From the NCBI RefSeq assembly GCF_950295315.1, contig NC_080165.1, forward strand, positions 3,543,734-3,607,733: 64,000 nt of DNA, in the 5' to 3' direction. The translations under genes and the position numbers were made by a program. The DNA comes from Erinaceus europaeus. Taxonomy: Eukaryota; Chordata; Mammalia; Eulipotyphla; Erinaceidae. This document shows, in pieces, positions 43,370-55,293 of the stretch. Under the pieces are notes generated by a model. That model was not told the DNA's origin. It was given only the letters and a program-made list of their open reading frames with translations, and did no database searches. Each line of letters begins with the position of its first letter. Within the stretch, counting starts at the first letter, position 1.

Positions 43370-44105
43370 AATCTGTGATTTATTTGTTTTGATTACACTC
43401 CAGTGTCAACAGCATTTTCCAAGAGAGCCTCCCTGAGCCTACACACTTCATTTCTATGCCACTCCAAATACTTTGACGATCGCCTCTCTCGGGGCGTTTC
43501 TCCTGGTAGAATTACTTCTTTATCATATTGTCGGTCTTAGTAGAGGCAGCACTAAACTTTGCAGTGAGTGAGACCACCTAGTCTCTCATGGGGCATGGGT
43601 GAAATTGAAAGTCTCAAGCTTTGCTTCTGATAAATGAATATAGTTGATTTGGGCGGTCATCCCTCTCTGCCAGTTACACGTTGATGGTCTCAAACGTATT
43701 GCATCTCAGCACCAAATCTGCTGGATGCTATTTCATGATGGTGGGTCTCTTAGTGTTCACACAACACGTCAGCCAGGCCAGCTTGCTATCTGCTGTTATC
43801 CAGCAGCAGGAAGCACTGGAGGGAGATTTACGATAGAAGAGGAAGAACGGGGCCCCCATTTTGTGAGCTGTTGGTTCCTTTTCGGAATCACAATGATCCC
43901 AGCCTCATCTCACCTCTGCTTTCTGGATGCAGCAGTTTGAGCAAAATGTTGCAGGTTCAGTCTTTAGTCCATGCACAGTCCATGCACAGCCAGCCTTATG
44001 GACTCCTGACAAACTCCAGTAGGAACTACTATGGTTCAGAGTTCTGGGTCCTTTGCTCATAATATCTCTCCTCCGAGCTAAGTTGTACCAGCATGCCCTC
44101 TTTTT
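43370..44105. other. Unassigned stretch
   Basis: It looks unique, with average GC. A 98-codon plus-strand frame (43644-43940) has no recognised domain. A 10-bp tandem repeat of GTCCATGCACA type lies near 43966-43990. Confidence 0.4.
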
Positions 44106-44107
44106 TA

Positions 44108-44695
44108 AATTTACTTTTATTTTCGTAGTGACTTAATATTGATTTATAGAAATACAAGATAACAGGGGCTTAATCCCACACCGATTCTAACCACCAGAGT
44201 TCTGTGTCCCCATTGCCTCCATTGGAGGCTACAGTATTTCTCCCAAGGTCACAGATATGGGTTGATTACTATATCTATAGTTTTCTGTCTAAATTTGTAT
44301 ATAGTTGTCCAATATTTCCCATGGTCCCGTCATCTCTTCCTTTCCAAGTCACACCTACACCTCTCACTACAACTCAATGCTGTTCCATTTTTCCTCTTCT
44401 CTCTCCAGGTCCTGATGGGAGTTGGAATTCAGAACCCTCTGGCCATCTTCCCTTAACATTTCTCTCCCTTTGTAAGTATGGACTAAATTTATTATTGATG
44501 TGCAGAAGGTGGGAGTTCTGGCTTCTGTAATTGCATCTCTGCTGGACATGGGTGTTGACAGGTGGATCTACACCCCCAGCCTGCTTCTGTTTCCCTAGTG
44601 GGGCAGGGCTCCGGGAAGGGGAGCTTCCATGACACATTGGTGAGGTCATCTGCCCAGGGAAGGCAGGGTGGGAAGATGGTAGCATAAGCAATACT
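44108..44695 (-). mobile_element. Older L1 3'UTR copy
   Basis: An uninterrupted example of the older subtype: GTGACTTAATATTGATTTAT, GTTCTGTGTCCCCATTGCCT, CTCCCAAGGTCACAGATATG, CAGGTCCTGATGGGAGTTGG, then the shared GCAGAAGGTGGGAGTTCTGG and GGTGGATCTACACCCCCAGC blocks. Confidence 0.88.
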
Positions 44696-45709
44696 CTTTT
44701 ATTTTTCTTTCCCCAAATTTCTCAGTATCACTTTCTTGAAGGAATGTTGATTTATACAGTTGTTTTTGCAAATGTATGTGTTCACAAAATAGATGTTTGT
44801 GCATCTCACCCAAGCAATACTCTCATATGAGACATCTGAGTCTCAGCTCTCAGTAAGTACTCTTGAATTTATGGATTTTTCTATATTTTAATGTATTTTC
44901 CTTTTTTATTTATATAATTTTTATTTATAAGATGGAAATATTGACAAAACCTTAGGATAAGAGGAGTACATTTCCACATAATTCCCACTACCAGAACTCC
45001 ATATCCCACCCCTCCCCTGATAGCTTTCCTATTATTTATGCCTCTGGGAGTATGGACCCAGGGTCATTATGGGATGCAGAAGGTGGAAGGTCTGGCTTCT
45101 ATAATTGCTTCTCTGATGAACATGGGCATTGGCAGGTTGATTCATACTCCCAGCCTGTCTCTCTCTTTCCCTAGTGGGGCGGGGATCTATGGAGAGGTGA
45201 GGCTCCAGGACACATTGGTGAGGACCTCTGCCTAGGGAAGTCAGGTTGGCATAATGGTATCATCTGAAACCTGGTGGCTGAAAAAATAGTTAACATATAA
45301 AGCAGAGCAATGTGTTGATTAATCAGGAACCTAAAGGCAAGAGTAGTGCAGATGAAAGTTGGGAGTCTCCGTTTTGGAAATACAGTAGGTCTATTTTAGT
45401 TATCTTCCAAGAAGCCCATGATTTTAATCATTTTTACCTGTGCCTGACATCTAATATGTAGGTAGACCCAGGTTGTTGTCTGGGGAGATGATGTCATAGT
45501 TGGAAAAGGGGATAGAAAGCTGGATTAGGGAAGAGAGTAGTTCCCAAATATAGGGAATGAATACAAATATTGTTAACTATAAACCCATCAATTTGATCTG
45601 TGTAACCTCTTCATCCCTGTAGGTCTGAGCTTGCATTCTGTGGTCATGGCTAGGAACATTTCAGGCTGCAATAATTTTGGGACCCATCTTCCTGGGTTTG
45701 TAGGTAGAG

Positions 45710-46185
45710 TGCCAGACTAGCTTCACTGGAGAGAGACAAGGAACTCGTGGAGGCGTGGTAATACAATTCTTTATTGATGTGGACACCCCAGAGTTGGGTG
45801 TGGGCAGAGCGGGTTTAGGCCACGTGGAGCTAGCATAATGGCCGCCTCTACTATGCACACCAGCCCTTCTCCAGGTCTTCTCCAGGTCAGGACAAGGAAA
45901 AGAAAGAAAGAGAGTGAAACTGGAACAGCAGCGGGCTTTATAGGGTAAAAACCGGAAGTGGCAAGTTGGAACCGGAAATGGCTAGGAAAGGGGTGGAGAG
46001 AGGCAAAAGACATGCTGGGAAGGTGAAAGCATCCTTAGCAACTGTTGTAATGGTTTTAACTGAATTAGCAACATCCTGAGGGGATAATGTGGTGGGCATC
46101 TTTCAGGCAAAACAATGATTATGTAAAAGGACCATAGTGTCAGCAATGGAGCATGGAGCAGAGCGGGGGACTTTAAGGCCTGACA
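45710..46185 (-). mobile_element. Solo LTR, second family, inserted in the L1 3'UTR
   Basis: The 476-bp LTR starts TGCCAGACTAGC and ends CCTGACA. The 6-bp flanks GTAGAG (45704-45709) and CTAGAG (46186-46191) differ at one base. Minus sense: AATAAA complement 45770-45775; TATAAA complement 45937-45942. It is the uninterrupted paralogue of 27980-28776. No internal viral sequence. Confidence 0.88.
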
Positions 46186-46429
46186 CTAGAGTATGTTGTC
46201 CAACTTCCCTTCAGAGAATAGAACATTCTGAACCATTTCTGACCCACAGTGAGGGAAAAGTCCTGTAGGGGGCCACAAAGGGGTCCATTATGTTGTTCCT
46301 GATAGAGATGACCAGTGATAGTGGAGAGAATGATTTGTTAGAGGGCTAGGCCCATCATGTCTGTGTGGGAATCCCCAGCTTATAGGATGGCTTGTTAATG
46401 ACTTAAGAGTGATCATTAAAGTATGCCGG

Positions 46430-49400
46430 TCTCTTCTGTAGTGAATATTCTGTTCATATGCTCTGCCCATTTTTGGATGGGATTATTTTGTTGTTGTTGT
46501 TGTTGTTACGTTTGGTGAGCTCTTTATACATTGTCTGATGTATGGTATGTGAAGATCTTCTCCCATTCTGTGAAGGGTCTCTTCGGTTGGGCAATGGTTT
46601 TTTTTGCTGTGCAGAAACTTTTCAATTTGATTTAGTCCCATTAATTGGTTTTTGTTTTAGTCTTCATTGCAATTGGGTTTGTATTATCAAAGATGTCCTT
46701 GAGGTTTATGTGGGAAAGAGTTCCACCAATGTTTTCCTCTAAATATTTGATAGTTTCTGGTCCTTGATCCATTTGGAGATGACTTTTATTTCTGGTGAGA
46801 TAAATTAGTTCAATTTCATTATTCTGCATGTATCAACCCAGTCTTCTCAGCATCATTTATTGAAGAGATCCCCCTTCCATTTAATAAATTGAGCCCCCTT
46901 TATAAAAAATTAGATGTCCCTAGGTGTGGGGGTTTATTTCTGAACTTTTAATTCTGTTCCACAAGTCTGTATACCTATTGTTGTTCCAGTACCAGCATGT
47001 TTTGATGATGATGATTATAATATAGTTTGAAATCTGGGAGTATGATGCCTCCATTTCTGTTTCTTTTCCTTAAAATTATTTTGGTGATTCTTGGTGTTCC
47101 CTCATTACAGAAAAATGATTGTAATTTTTGTTCTAGTCACTTAAAGAAATGTGGTGGAGCACTGATGGGTTGTACATTAAATTTGCATATGGCTCTGGGG
47201 AGAATATTCGTTTTGATGCTATTAATTCTTCCAGTCCATAAGCATGATATACCTTTTCATTTCTCGGTATCACTTTCTATTTCTTTGAATAGCTACTCAT
47301 AGTTTTTACAATACAAGTATTTCACTTCTTTGGTCAGGTTTATTACTAGATGTTTTGTTGATTTTGCTGTGACTATGAATGAGAGTGATTTCTGGATGTC
47401 CTTTTCTTCGGATTTAGTGTTTGCTTAAAGAAATGCCACTGATTTTTATACATTGATTTTGTAGCCTGACTCCTTGCTACATTGACCAATATCTTCCAGT
47501 AGCTTTCTGCTGAATTATTTAGGTTTTTCTATGTATACTATCATATCATCTGCAAATAGTGAGGGCTTGACTTCTTCCCTTCCAATCTGTATTCATTTGG
47601 TTTCTTTGTCTTGCCTGATTCCTATAGCGAGAACTTGCAGTACTATGTTGAAGAGTAACGGTGACAGTGGACAGCCCTGTCTAGTCCCTGATCTGAGGGG
47701 GAATGCTTTTAGCCTCTGTCCATTGAGCATAATGTTGGCTATAGGTCTGCTATATATGGACTCCACTATCCTGAGGAATTTCCATCTATTCCCTTTTTTT
47801 GTAGTGTTTTGAGCATAAATGTGTGTTGGATTTTGTCAAAGGCTTTCTCTGCATCTATTGAGATAATCATGTGGTTTTTGGTTTTGCTTTTATTGATGTT
47901 GTGAATGACATTGATTGACTTATGTATGTCGAACCAGCCTTGCATTCCTGGATAAATCCCACTTGGTCGTAATGAACAATCTATTTGATATACTGCGGTA
48001 TCCCATTTGGCTAGGATCTTGTTAAATATTTTGGTATCTATGTTCATCAGAGATATTGGTCTGTAGCTTTCCTTTTTTTGTTTTGTCACTATCTGCTTTT
48101 GGTATCAGGGTGATGTTGGCTTCATAGAAGGTGGAAAGGAGTGTGCCTGTTTCTTCTATCTTTTGAAAGAGCTTTAAAAGTATAGGTATTAACTGTTTCC
48201 TGAATGTTATGTAGAATTCATTTGTAAAGCCATCTGGTCCTGGACTTTTGCTGTTGGCAAGATTCTTAGTAACTGTTTCAATTTCTTTGTCTGTGATTGG
48301 TTCATTTAGGTTCTTTAGTTCTTCATGATTCAGTCTTGGAAGGTCTGTTTGTAGGAATTCTTTCATTTCTTTCAGATTCTCTATTTTGGTGTCATATATT
48401 GCTTGTAGGAGCTTTGCATAATTTTTTGGATTTCTGAGGCATCTGTTGTGATATCTCCTCTATTGTTTACAATTCTACTCTATTCGGTTTATTTGAGTAT
48501 CCTCTCTATCTCTCTCTCTTAGTAATTCTGTCTAAGGGTTTATCAATTTTGTTTAATATTTCAAAGAACCAACATTTGGCTTCATTGATATTTTGTATGT
48601 TCCTCTTATTTTTAATGTTTATTTCCACTCTAATTTTGGTGATTTCAGTCTTTCTGGTTACATTAGGGTTCCTTTGTTCCCCTTTGTCTAAGTTCTTAAG
48701 GTGTGCAATAAGGTTGTTTACTTGAGTCATTTCTTGTTCTCTAATGTGTGATTGTATGGTTATGAGTTTCTCTGAAAGTACTGCATTAGCTGTGTCCCAT
48801 ATAGTCTGATAGCTCATGTCTTCATTTTTATTTGTTTCAAGAAACATTTGAATTTCTTGCTTGAGTGCCTTTTTGATCCAGAGATTATTAAGTAGTATGT
48901 TGTTAAGTTTCCAAATTTTGTGACTTTTAGTAATTTTCTGTTTGTTGTTGAATGTTAGCTTTACTCCATTGTTCTGAGGATTCTTGGGATGATTTCAATG
49001 CTCTGGAATTTGTTGATACTGTCATTGTGGCCTAATATGTGGTCTATCCTTGAGGATGTGATGTGTGGATTTGAAAAGAATGTGTATTCCAGTTTATGGG
49101 GTGAAGAACTCTGAAAATATCCAGGAGGCCTAGTCTGTCCATCTCTTCATTTAATTCTCTCTCTCTCTTTTTTTTAATTTAAGAAAGGAGACATTAACAA
49201 AACCATAGAATGAGAGGGGTACAATTCCACACAATTCCCATAACCCGATCTCCACATCCCACCCCCTCCCCTGATAGTCTTCCCATTCTCTATCTCTCTG
49301 CGAGTATGGATCCAGGGTCGTTGTGGGTTGCAGAGTGTGGAAGGTCTGGCTTCTGTAATTGCTTCCCTGCTGAACATGGGCGTTGACTGGTCGATCCATG

Positions 49401-49930
49401 CTCCCAGTCTCAATCTCTTTTTTGGTGATTCTCTGTTTCCTTGATCTGTCTAAGTGTGAGAGTGGGGTGCTGAAATCTCCCATTATTATTGTATTACTAC
49501 TGATGTATTTTTGTTGTTCTTTCAGTAGGTGTTTGATGTATTTAGAAGGTCCCTCACTGAATGCATAGATGTTAATATTTGTTAAATCTTCTTGATTTAA
49601 CAACCAAGAAGATTGTTAAAGGTTGATTGATTCTCTAGTCATTATGTAGTGGCTTTGCCTATCTTTTATTACTTTATTTAATTTAAAGTCTATGGTGTCA
49701 GAGATGAGAATGGCTGTTCCTGCCTTTTTTTTGTGGTCCATTAGCCTGTAGGATAGTTTTCCATACTTTCTTTTTAAGTCTGTGTTTGTCTTGTTGAGTC
49801 AGGTGGGATTCTTAAAAGCAGCATATGGTTGGGTTGTGTTTTCTGATCCATCTTCCCAATCTGGGCCTTTTAATGGGCAAGTTTAAGCCATTGACATTTA
49901 TTGATATTATGGATTTAATGTATTATAGTG
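46430..49930 (-). pseudogene. LINE-1 ORF2 (endonuclease-reverse transcriptase), decayed
   Basis: ORF2p nicks target DNA and reverse-transcribes L1 RNA. On the minus strand the N-terminal endonuclease is readable in pieces around 49880-49420, including VNGLN, a LTQQDKHRLKKK-like stretch and IIMGDFSTPLS followed by DRS. The reverse transcriptase follows at 48366-47766 with [24 protein letters not shown] and [13 protein letters not shown]. Frame breaks occur between these blocks; the longest open pieces are 107-150 codons. The C-terminal ~0.7 kb appears deleted at the 46430 junction. An L1 3'UTR copy (49163-49410) is inserted between the endonuclease and linker. Confidence 0.88.
49163..49410 (-). 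mobile_element. Short L1 3'UTR copy nested in L1 ORF2
   Basis: Poly-T, AACAAAACCATAGAATGAGA, CACCCCCTCCCCTGATAGTC and AGGTCTGGCTTCTGTAATTG, truncated at the 5' side after CTCCCAGTCT. The ORF2 reading resumes on both sides. The surrounding CT-rich sequence makes the exact TSD ambiguous. Confidence 0.9.
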
Positions 49931-49984
49931 TTATTATTCATTTTTAAAATTTCTCTTATATATGGCAAGTAATATGGTCATGTT

Positions 49985-50941
49985 CTTGCTTATAAGAGGT
50001 CTTTTAGAACCTCTTTCAGGGCAGGCTTGGTGATGGTTGCCTCCTTTAACTGTTGCCTGTCTAAGAAGGTTTTGATTCCTCCATCTAGTTTGAATGAAAG
50101 TCAAGCAGGACATATTATCCTTGGTTGAAACTCTTTTTCATTGAGGTCTCAATAGATATCTTGCCATTGTCTTCTGGCTTTTAGAGTTTGATTGGAAAGG
50201 TATTATGATATTCTTATTGGTTTTCCCCTTTAAGTGACTTTTTGTTTTTCTCTTGCAGGCTTTAGGATCATTTCTTTATCTTTACTTCTCTGCATTGTAA
50301 CTATGATGTGTCTTACTGTCTTTAGGTTTGGGTTGATTCTGTTTGGGACTCTCTGGGCATCTTGAATTTTAATGTCCTTTCTGTTGTTTAGGGCTGGGAA
50401 ATTTTCTTCTATTATTTCCTCTAGAATGTTTACTTCCCCTTCCTCTCTTTCTTCCTCTGGCAGTACAATTATATGAATGTTGCTTCTTCTGATATCATCC
50501 CATATGCCTGCCTCTGTTGTTGTTTTTAATGTCTCACAATCTCTTTTTTATCTTTTTTACCTCCTTCTTAGTTTTCTCTAGCTCATCCTCTGTCCGGCTA
50601 ATTCTATTTTATGCTTTTGTTAATCTGCTTTCCCTTCCCTCAGCTTCCTTCTTCAGTTCAGTTGTAGTATTAGCTTGTTCTGCTAGTTGGCCTTTTAGGT
50701 CAGCTCTTTCAGCCTTCAGTACTCTAATTACCTTGAGATAGCTAGTATTTTCCTTGAGTGTCTCATCTGGTGTTTTCCTGTTTCTGATAGACTTTTCTTC
50801 AGTAGCTATCCTCATTTCTGTGATTAGTAGGTCAATTATTGTTTGTATATTTTTCATATTTATAGTTGCTTCTAGTTTACTTGGATTTTTTTCTGGGCTC
50901 CTGTCATGATTAATTGTGGTAATACTTTTATTTGCTCTCAA
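49985..50941 (-). pseudogene. LINE-1 ORF1 (RNA-binding chaperone), decayed
   Basis: ORF1p trimers coat L1 RNA. The first 110 codons (50941-50609) are intact and end in a heptad-like coiled coil with LKAERADLKGQLAEQ. A stop and a frameshift follow. Downstream pieces retain NIHIIVLPEEE, ILEEIIEENFPALNN, KIQDAQRVPNRINP and RHIIVTMQRSKDKE, the usual order of the RRM and C-terminal domains. The remaining end reads ATVKGGNHHQACP. Length is about the normal L1 ORF1 length of roughly 1 kb. Confidence 0.85.
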
Positions 50942-51286
50942 TTTAATAATTTTTTAATTGGTGAGGTTTGTATTTTTATGTTCTGTCATCCTTCCTTTGT
51001 TGTGTGAGTATAAGCCACACTAAAGCCTTTTCAGAAATGAAGTTACAAACCTCAGAAAGTACAGCAATAGCAACTGAAGCAAAGATTAATGCTGCTCAAA
51101 CCACTTAGTTAAGCAACACCTTGACTCCAAAAATAAAAGAAAACAAACAAACAAACAAACAAAAAACCACCCTTACCCACCCCTGCCCTCCTCCTTCACC
51201 ACTGGGCCAGAACTCCTACTCTCACCCAAACCTTCCAGGTTTAAAGCAGTCTCCTTGCAGCACTCATGCTAGGTAGTATCTCCAAG

Positions 51287-51298
51287 TCACCATCTTGA
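51287..51298 (-). promoter_or_regulatory. YY1-like site at the L1 5' end
   Basis: The minus strand reads GTCAAGATGGTGAC-like sequence a few bases inside the L1 5' boundary. A CAAGATGG YY1 motif at the extreme 5' end is characteristic of full-length L1 promoters and sets the start site in human L1. Its function here is inferred only from position and motif. Confidence 0.4.
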
Positions 51299-51324
51299 CT
51301 CCACCTCTCAATTTATTTAATGTT

Positions 51325-51600
51325 TTTACCACCAGTATTATTGCTAGGGCTCAATTCCAGCACTATAAATCCACTGCTCCTGGTAGTTAGCTTTTTTTTT
51401 TTTTTTTCTATTTTACTTATCAGGGAAGAGAGAAATTGAGAAGTGAGGGGCGGACAGAGAGGAGAGAGAAAGAGACACCTGAAGACGTACTTCACCGCTC
51501 ACAAAACTTCCCCCTGCAGGTGGGCAGCAGTGGCTTGAACCTGCATCCTTGTGTCTGGTAGTATGCGTGTTTAATTGGGTTGCCACAGCCAGGCCCTGGT
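51325..51600 (-). mobile_element. SINE, long form of family B
   Basis: The extra unit (ATTATTGCTAGGGCTCAATT, AATCCACTGCTCCTGGTAGT), poly-T, body GAGAAATTGAGAAGTGAGGG, AACTTCCCCCTGCAGGTGGG and a diverged head complement. Confidence 0.82.
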
Positions 51601-53554
51601 TATTATTATTATTATTTTTTTTCATGTTTAGCGCCAGAATGGAGTGTGCATGGTACAGGAGATTCTTATATATGTATTTTCCTTTTTCATTCCTTAGTAG
51701 CAAATTAGTGTTTCTTTAAATAGAATTATTTTTGTTCAAACAACTGTTTGATTTTTGTCTCATAACTGTACTTCTGACAGAGACAGATTCCTTCACAGGG
51801 TAACAGATGCAAAAAAGAACAAAAGGAAAAAAAAAGTAAAAAATAGGATGGTACTCTGAATTTCTCTTCTGGCTTAATTAAATCCTAACTATCTCTGAAA
51901 AGTGTGCCTTTCTGCATGTGATCTATTGCCTCGGAGTACTAAAGAAAGCCAGGTGTTTAATTCAATTAAGTCCAACTTGAATTGTATTTTCAATTCATAA
52001 TCAAAAGATGTAATGAGATGTTCATGCTTTACTGTTTTTGCATTATTTGGTTGATTTGAAAGAATCATGTATTGATCGGGCTTGTAGAGATCACATATTA
52101 CATATTCAAATAGAATACCTTGGATGATTTTAATCAGAGGTCTATTTATAAAAGCTAAGGTAGAAAATAGAGAAATGAGAAAGAGAGAAAGCTGTACCCT
52201 AGGTGAGTTTCATGGAAAGATTTATTACCCAACTTAGAAAAGGACTAAAACCCAGAGAGAAATAGTAGGTAAGAATCACCTGTCAGGAGGTGTGACCTTT
52301 GTCTGAGGTGTACAGTTAACCTACAGAGCAAGAGCTAGGGGAAAACACGGTCTACTCCTTACATCTGATTTCCTGCCTGGAATCCCATTAGCCAAGCTCA
52401 ACAGGAAACCTGAGGGCAAGGGAATTGATTGACATGATTCAGAGGTTAGCCTTCTGGGGGGTCTATCAGGATGAAGAAGGGAAGACAGAGGGTACAAGTA
52501 CTTGCAGAGGGTATTTTACACAGATGGATTAATCTCAAGTGCAATTCAAATGTTTTAATAACAGCAATGTGTCCCGGTTTCAATGGAAATGTGCTGAAGA
52601 CAGGGAGGAAGTCAGGCAGCGGGATGGGTAAAGAAAAGACGAGCAAAGTTACAAACCATTTCTGGAAACACACAAGTTAAAAATCAAAGAGAAACACTGT
52701 CGTCTGTAAACATGAAAGGAATGGGAAAATACCAGCATTCTGAGGAACATTTTATTTTTAAGAATAAATATAGATATTTTACTTTCAATTCTGGAAAACC
52801 TTTGTGTGCTAAGTAGCATAAAGAAACACTGAGAGACTCTGGCAAATACTTCCACACATACACAGCATATGAAGGAGTGATATGTGTTCACATCTCAAAG
52901 TATAATAAGTCGTAAGTTGCTGAGCATTTATAATTAATTGTGCTGTTTGCACAACCCTCTAGAAGAACATTTTTTTCTAGGATGGCTGACTGCATAATGT
53001 TGTACATGATTTATTTATAGACGAATAATGAAGACATATCTAATCATCATAATTAATTGGTATTTGTGTGCTTTGGGGCCTAATCATAAAATCTTTCATA
53101 AACTGACTCAAAGCAAACCTGGTTATGGGGCAAACGTTTAGGACAAATCTTGCTTGTTGTTTTTTTGTAAAACACAGGACCAGCACATTTATTTATTTGA
53201 CTATTCACAATTCAGGCTGTCGTTATACAATGCCAGTCAAGTGGGACATTTGGTGAATGCAGTTTTTTTTTTTTTTAAACATATTCTTGATTAAACCAGG
53301 AGTCAAGAAAAAACTGAAAAGGATTATCTTTGCCATAGTAGATGCATTGTGAATTGTATATGCCACTTATTTCATTGTATCATATTATTTTTGGATAGTC
53401 ATCCTATTTATAATATTTTTTACTGTCTTGAAGGGTTTTGAAGATCTTTGCCAACACAGGGTAGAATATACTTTTTGTTGAAATGCATCTGCCATTTTTT
53501 CTCTTATCTTCTACCTATATGGAAAAAAACAAATTATTCATTATAAAATAGATT
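51601..53554. other. Repeat-poor unassigned stretch, about 2 kb
   Basis: AT-rich sequence. No repeat or exon is recognised. Small frames at 52446-52891 lie on both strands and have no domain. Confidence 0.4.
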
Positions 53555-53830
53555 AAGATGTTTTGTTGGTGAAACAGACTGGAGGTGGTGTCTCAACTGG
53601 TAAACTGCTGGACTGTTACCAGCCACTTAATCTCTCCCTAGGCTCCTCTCTGTCTACGAGCCACACACATTTGCACCTACTGGTGATTTGGTCGGTTCCT
53701 GAAGTTGTTCTAGTCCTGCCTTGTTGTGGTACCAGATGGTCTCCTTGGATATTCCTAGCTGACCAGGGAGAGGAGAGGAGCGAAAAACAGCTGCTGCTGC
53801 TCCGTGGCCCCACCTCCAAAGATGTTGTTT
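53555..53830. other. Possible unknown insertion flanked by AAGATGTT
   Basis: A GC-richer 250-base block (53563-53819) lies between AAGATGTTTTGT (53555) and AAGATGTTGTTTTGT (about 53820). A 90-codon plus-strand frame covers it, MLVKQTGGGVSTGK onward, with no domain recognised. It could be an old element with a TSD or a coincidence. Confidence 0.3.
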
Positions 53831-53884
53831 TGTGAATGATATGATATCTCTTGCAAGTTTATAATGAAGCCCCTCCATATATTC

Positions 53885-54090
53885 TTTTTAAATGTTTTGG
53901 TAGAGACAGAGAGAAATCAGGAGGGGAGTGAAGACCTAGAGAAGGGGAGAGGCAGACACCTGAAGTGTTAGTTCACCACTCATGAAGCTTTCCCCCTGCA
54001 GATGGAATGGGGAGAGGTTTGAACCCAGGTCCTTGTCTATTGTAGCACGTGCTTTCAACCAGGTGTGCCTCCACCTGTCATCCCCCCCAT
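53885..54090 (-). mobile_element. SINE, family B
   Basis: GGTAGAGACAGAGAGAAATC, TGAAGCTTTCCCCCTGCAGA and head complement AACCAGGTGTGCCTCCACCT. Confidence 0.85.
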
Positions 54091-54429
54091 ATTCTTTATT
54101 GATGTTCTTTTGTGCTTGCATGCTGAAATAGTAATAAAATTCACAAGAAGCAAAACATGATACGAAATGTCTCTTTTAGCATGATCAATGTGGAATAACC
54201 AGTCAACACAGTGAAACTATGTATAGTCAGATTCAGGACATGGATTATATTTATAGAATTAGTAGGTTCTTATTCTCCTTTGTGGGCAGCCAGGGAGAGC
54301 AGATGTAACTTACGTTGTTGTTGTTGTTTGGGTCTGGGAGACGCATATAACAAAATGGTGACCAGAAGTGATGAATTTATCATGTAGGCATGGGGCCTCA
54401 GTGATGACCCTGGTAGGAAAAAGAAAGAA
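54091..54429. other. Unassigned non-coding stretch
   Basis: Nothing is recognised. Confidence 0.45.
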
Positions 54430-54494
54430 GGAGAAAGAGAGCAGGAAAGAAATGAAGGAAGAATGGGAGGAATGAAGGAAGGAAAGAAAGAGGG

Positions 54495-54495
54495 G

Positions 54496-54557
<62 letters not shown>
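54495..54557. repeat. (GAAA)n microsatellite
   Basis: About 15 uninterrupted GAAA units, preceded by an irregular purine-rich tract from 54418. It produces artefactual KERKKERK and FFLSFFLS frames. Confidence 0.97.
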
Positions 54558-54589
54558 GAGAAGAAGAAAGAGAAGATCAGAGGCTTGGG

Positions 54590-54745
54590 CAGAGGGTGGA
54601 GGGGAGATAGAGAAGAAAAGAGATAAAGAGGCACCTGCAGCACCAGCCTCACCACTCGCAAAGCTTCCTCCTGCAGGTGGGTGCTCAAACACAGGCCCTT
54701 GCACATGTCAATGTTTGCTCAACCAGGTGAGCCACAGAGCCCATC
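54590..54745 (-). mobile_element. SINE, family B
   Basis: AAAGAGGCACCTGCAGCACC, CAAAGCTTCCTCCTGCAGGT and head complement CTCAACCAGGTGAGCCACAG. The purine-rich body has expanded into the adjoining microsatellite. Confidence 0.8.
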
Positions 54746-55281
54746 TCCTTTAAAGGAAGGGTTGCGTATTAACACACACACAAGAAAAAACTAAAAACTA
54801 AAACTAAGACTAAAAATATTTTGTTTTAACAACTTTATTCAGTTCATTTGTTTCCTTTTAATATTCTAAGATAGCAATAATATAAATATCTCATCTTTTA
54901 TGCCTGATCATGATCAAGCAATTTATCATATCACTGTTGTTTCCAATGAAGAGAACAAGCATTTGGGAATCAGTATTTCCTTCCTGTGGTATTCACTTGG
55001 GTAAATAATGTGACAAAAAGTAATGATGCATTCTGTGAATCTAATAGAACAGTACTGGTGACCAGTGGTGGGCAGATGGCTGACACCTTCTTCTACAGCG
55101 AACACAAATTTTTTCAAGACTTGTCTGTTGGGAACCTCAGTAGGCTTGGCAGTTGAGTGTGGACATGGCAGAAACTAGTCTAGGGCAGCCCAACCACTGC
55201 AACAGGACCAGTCTCCTGGATATTTTAGAATATTCTCACCGATCCAGGATGTTCAAAATTCACTCTAACTTCTTCTTTAGT
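54746..55281. other. Unassigned non-coding stretch
   Basis: Nothing is recognised. Confidence 0.45.
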
Positions 55282-55293
55282 GTAAGTGACCAT

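Larger units (their letters stand above)
44897..51308 (-). mobile_element. Large LINE-1 with 5'UTR, ORF1, ORF2 and 3'UTR, carrying two insertions
   Basis: On the minus strand the order is: 5'UTR (51308-50945), ORF1 (50941-49985), ORF2 (about 49930-46430), 3'UTR (46429-44897), poly-A at 44897. It is interrupted by a solo LTR (45710-46185) and by another L1 3'UTR copy (49163-49410). It appears to lack about 0.7 kb of ORF2 C-terminal sequence, since the region seen at 33626-34400 is absent at the 46430 junction. It has many stops and frameshifts and is not autonomous. It shows that the abundant 3'UTR repeat of this window belongs to L1. Imperfect TTTAATGT-type flanks at both ends could be the TSD. 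Confidence 0.8.

Noticed and set aside
42911..43378. 155-codon protein with hydrophobic stretch
   Set aside because: The hydrophobic run and the ERNGERRG stretch are the SINE A tail and body in antisense, seen identically at many other loci.
54270..54706. Phe/Ser-rich and Lys/Glu-rich proteins
   Set aside because: These are readings of the GAAA microsatellite and a SINE.
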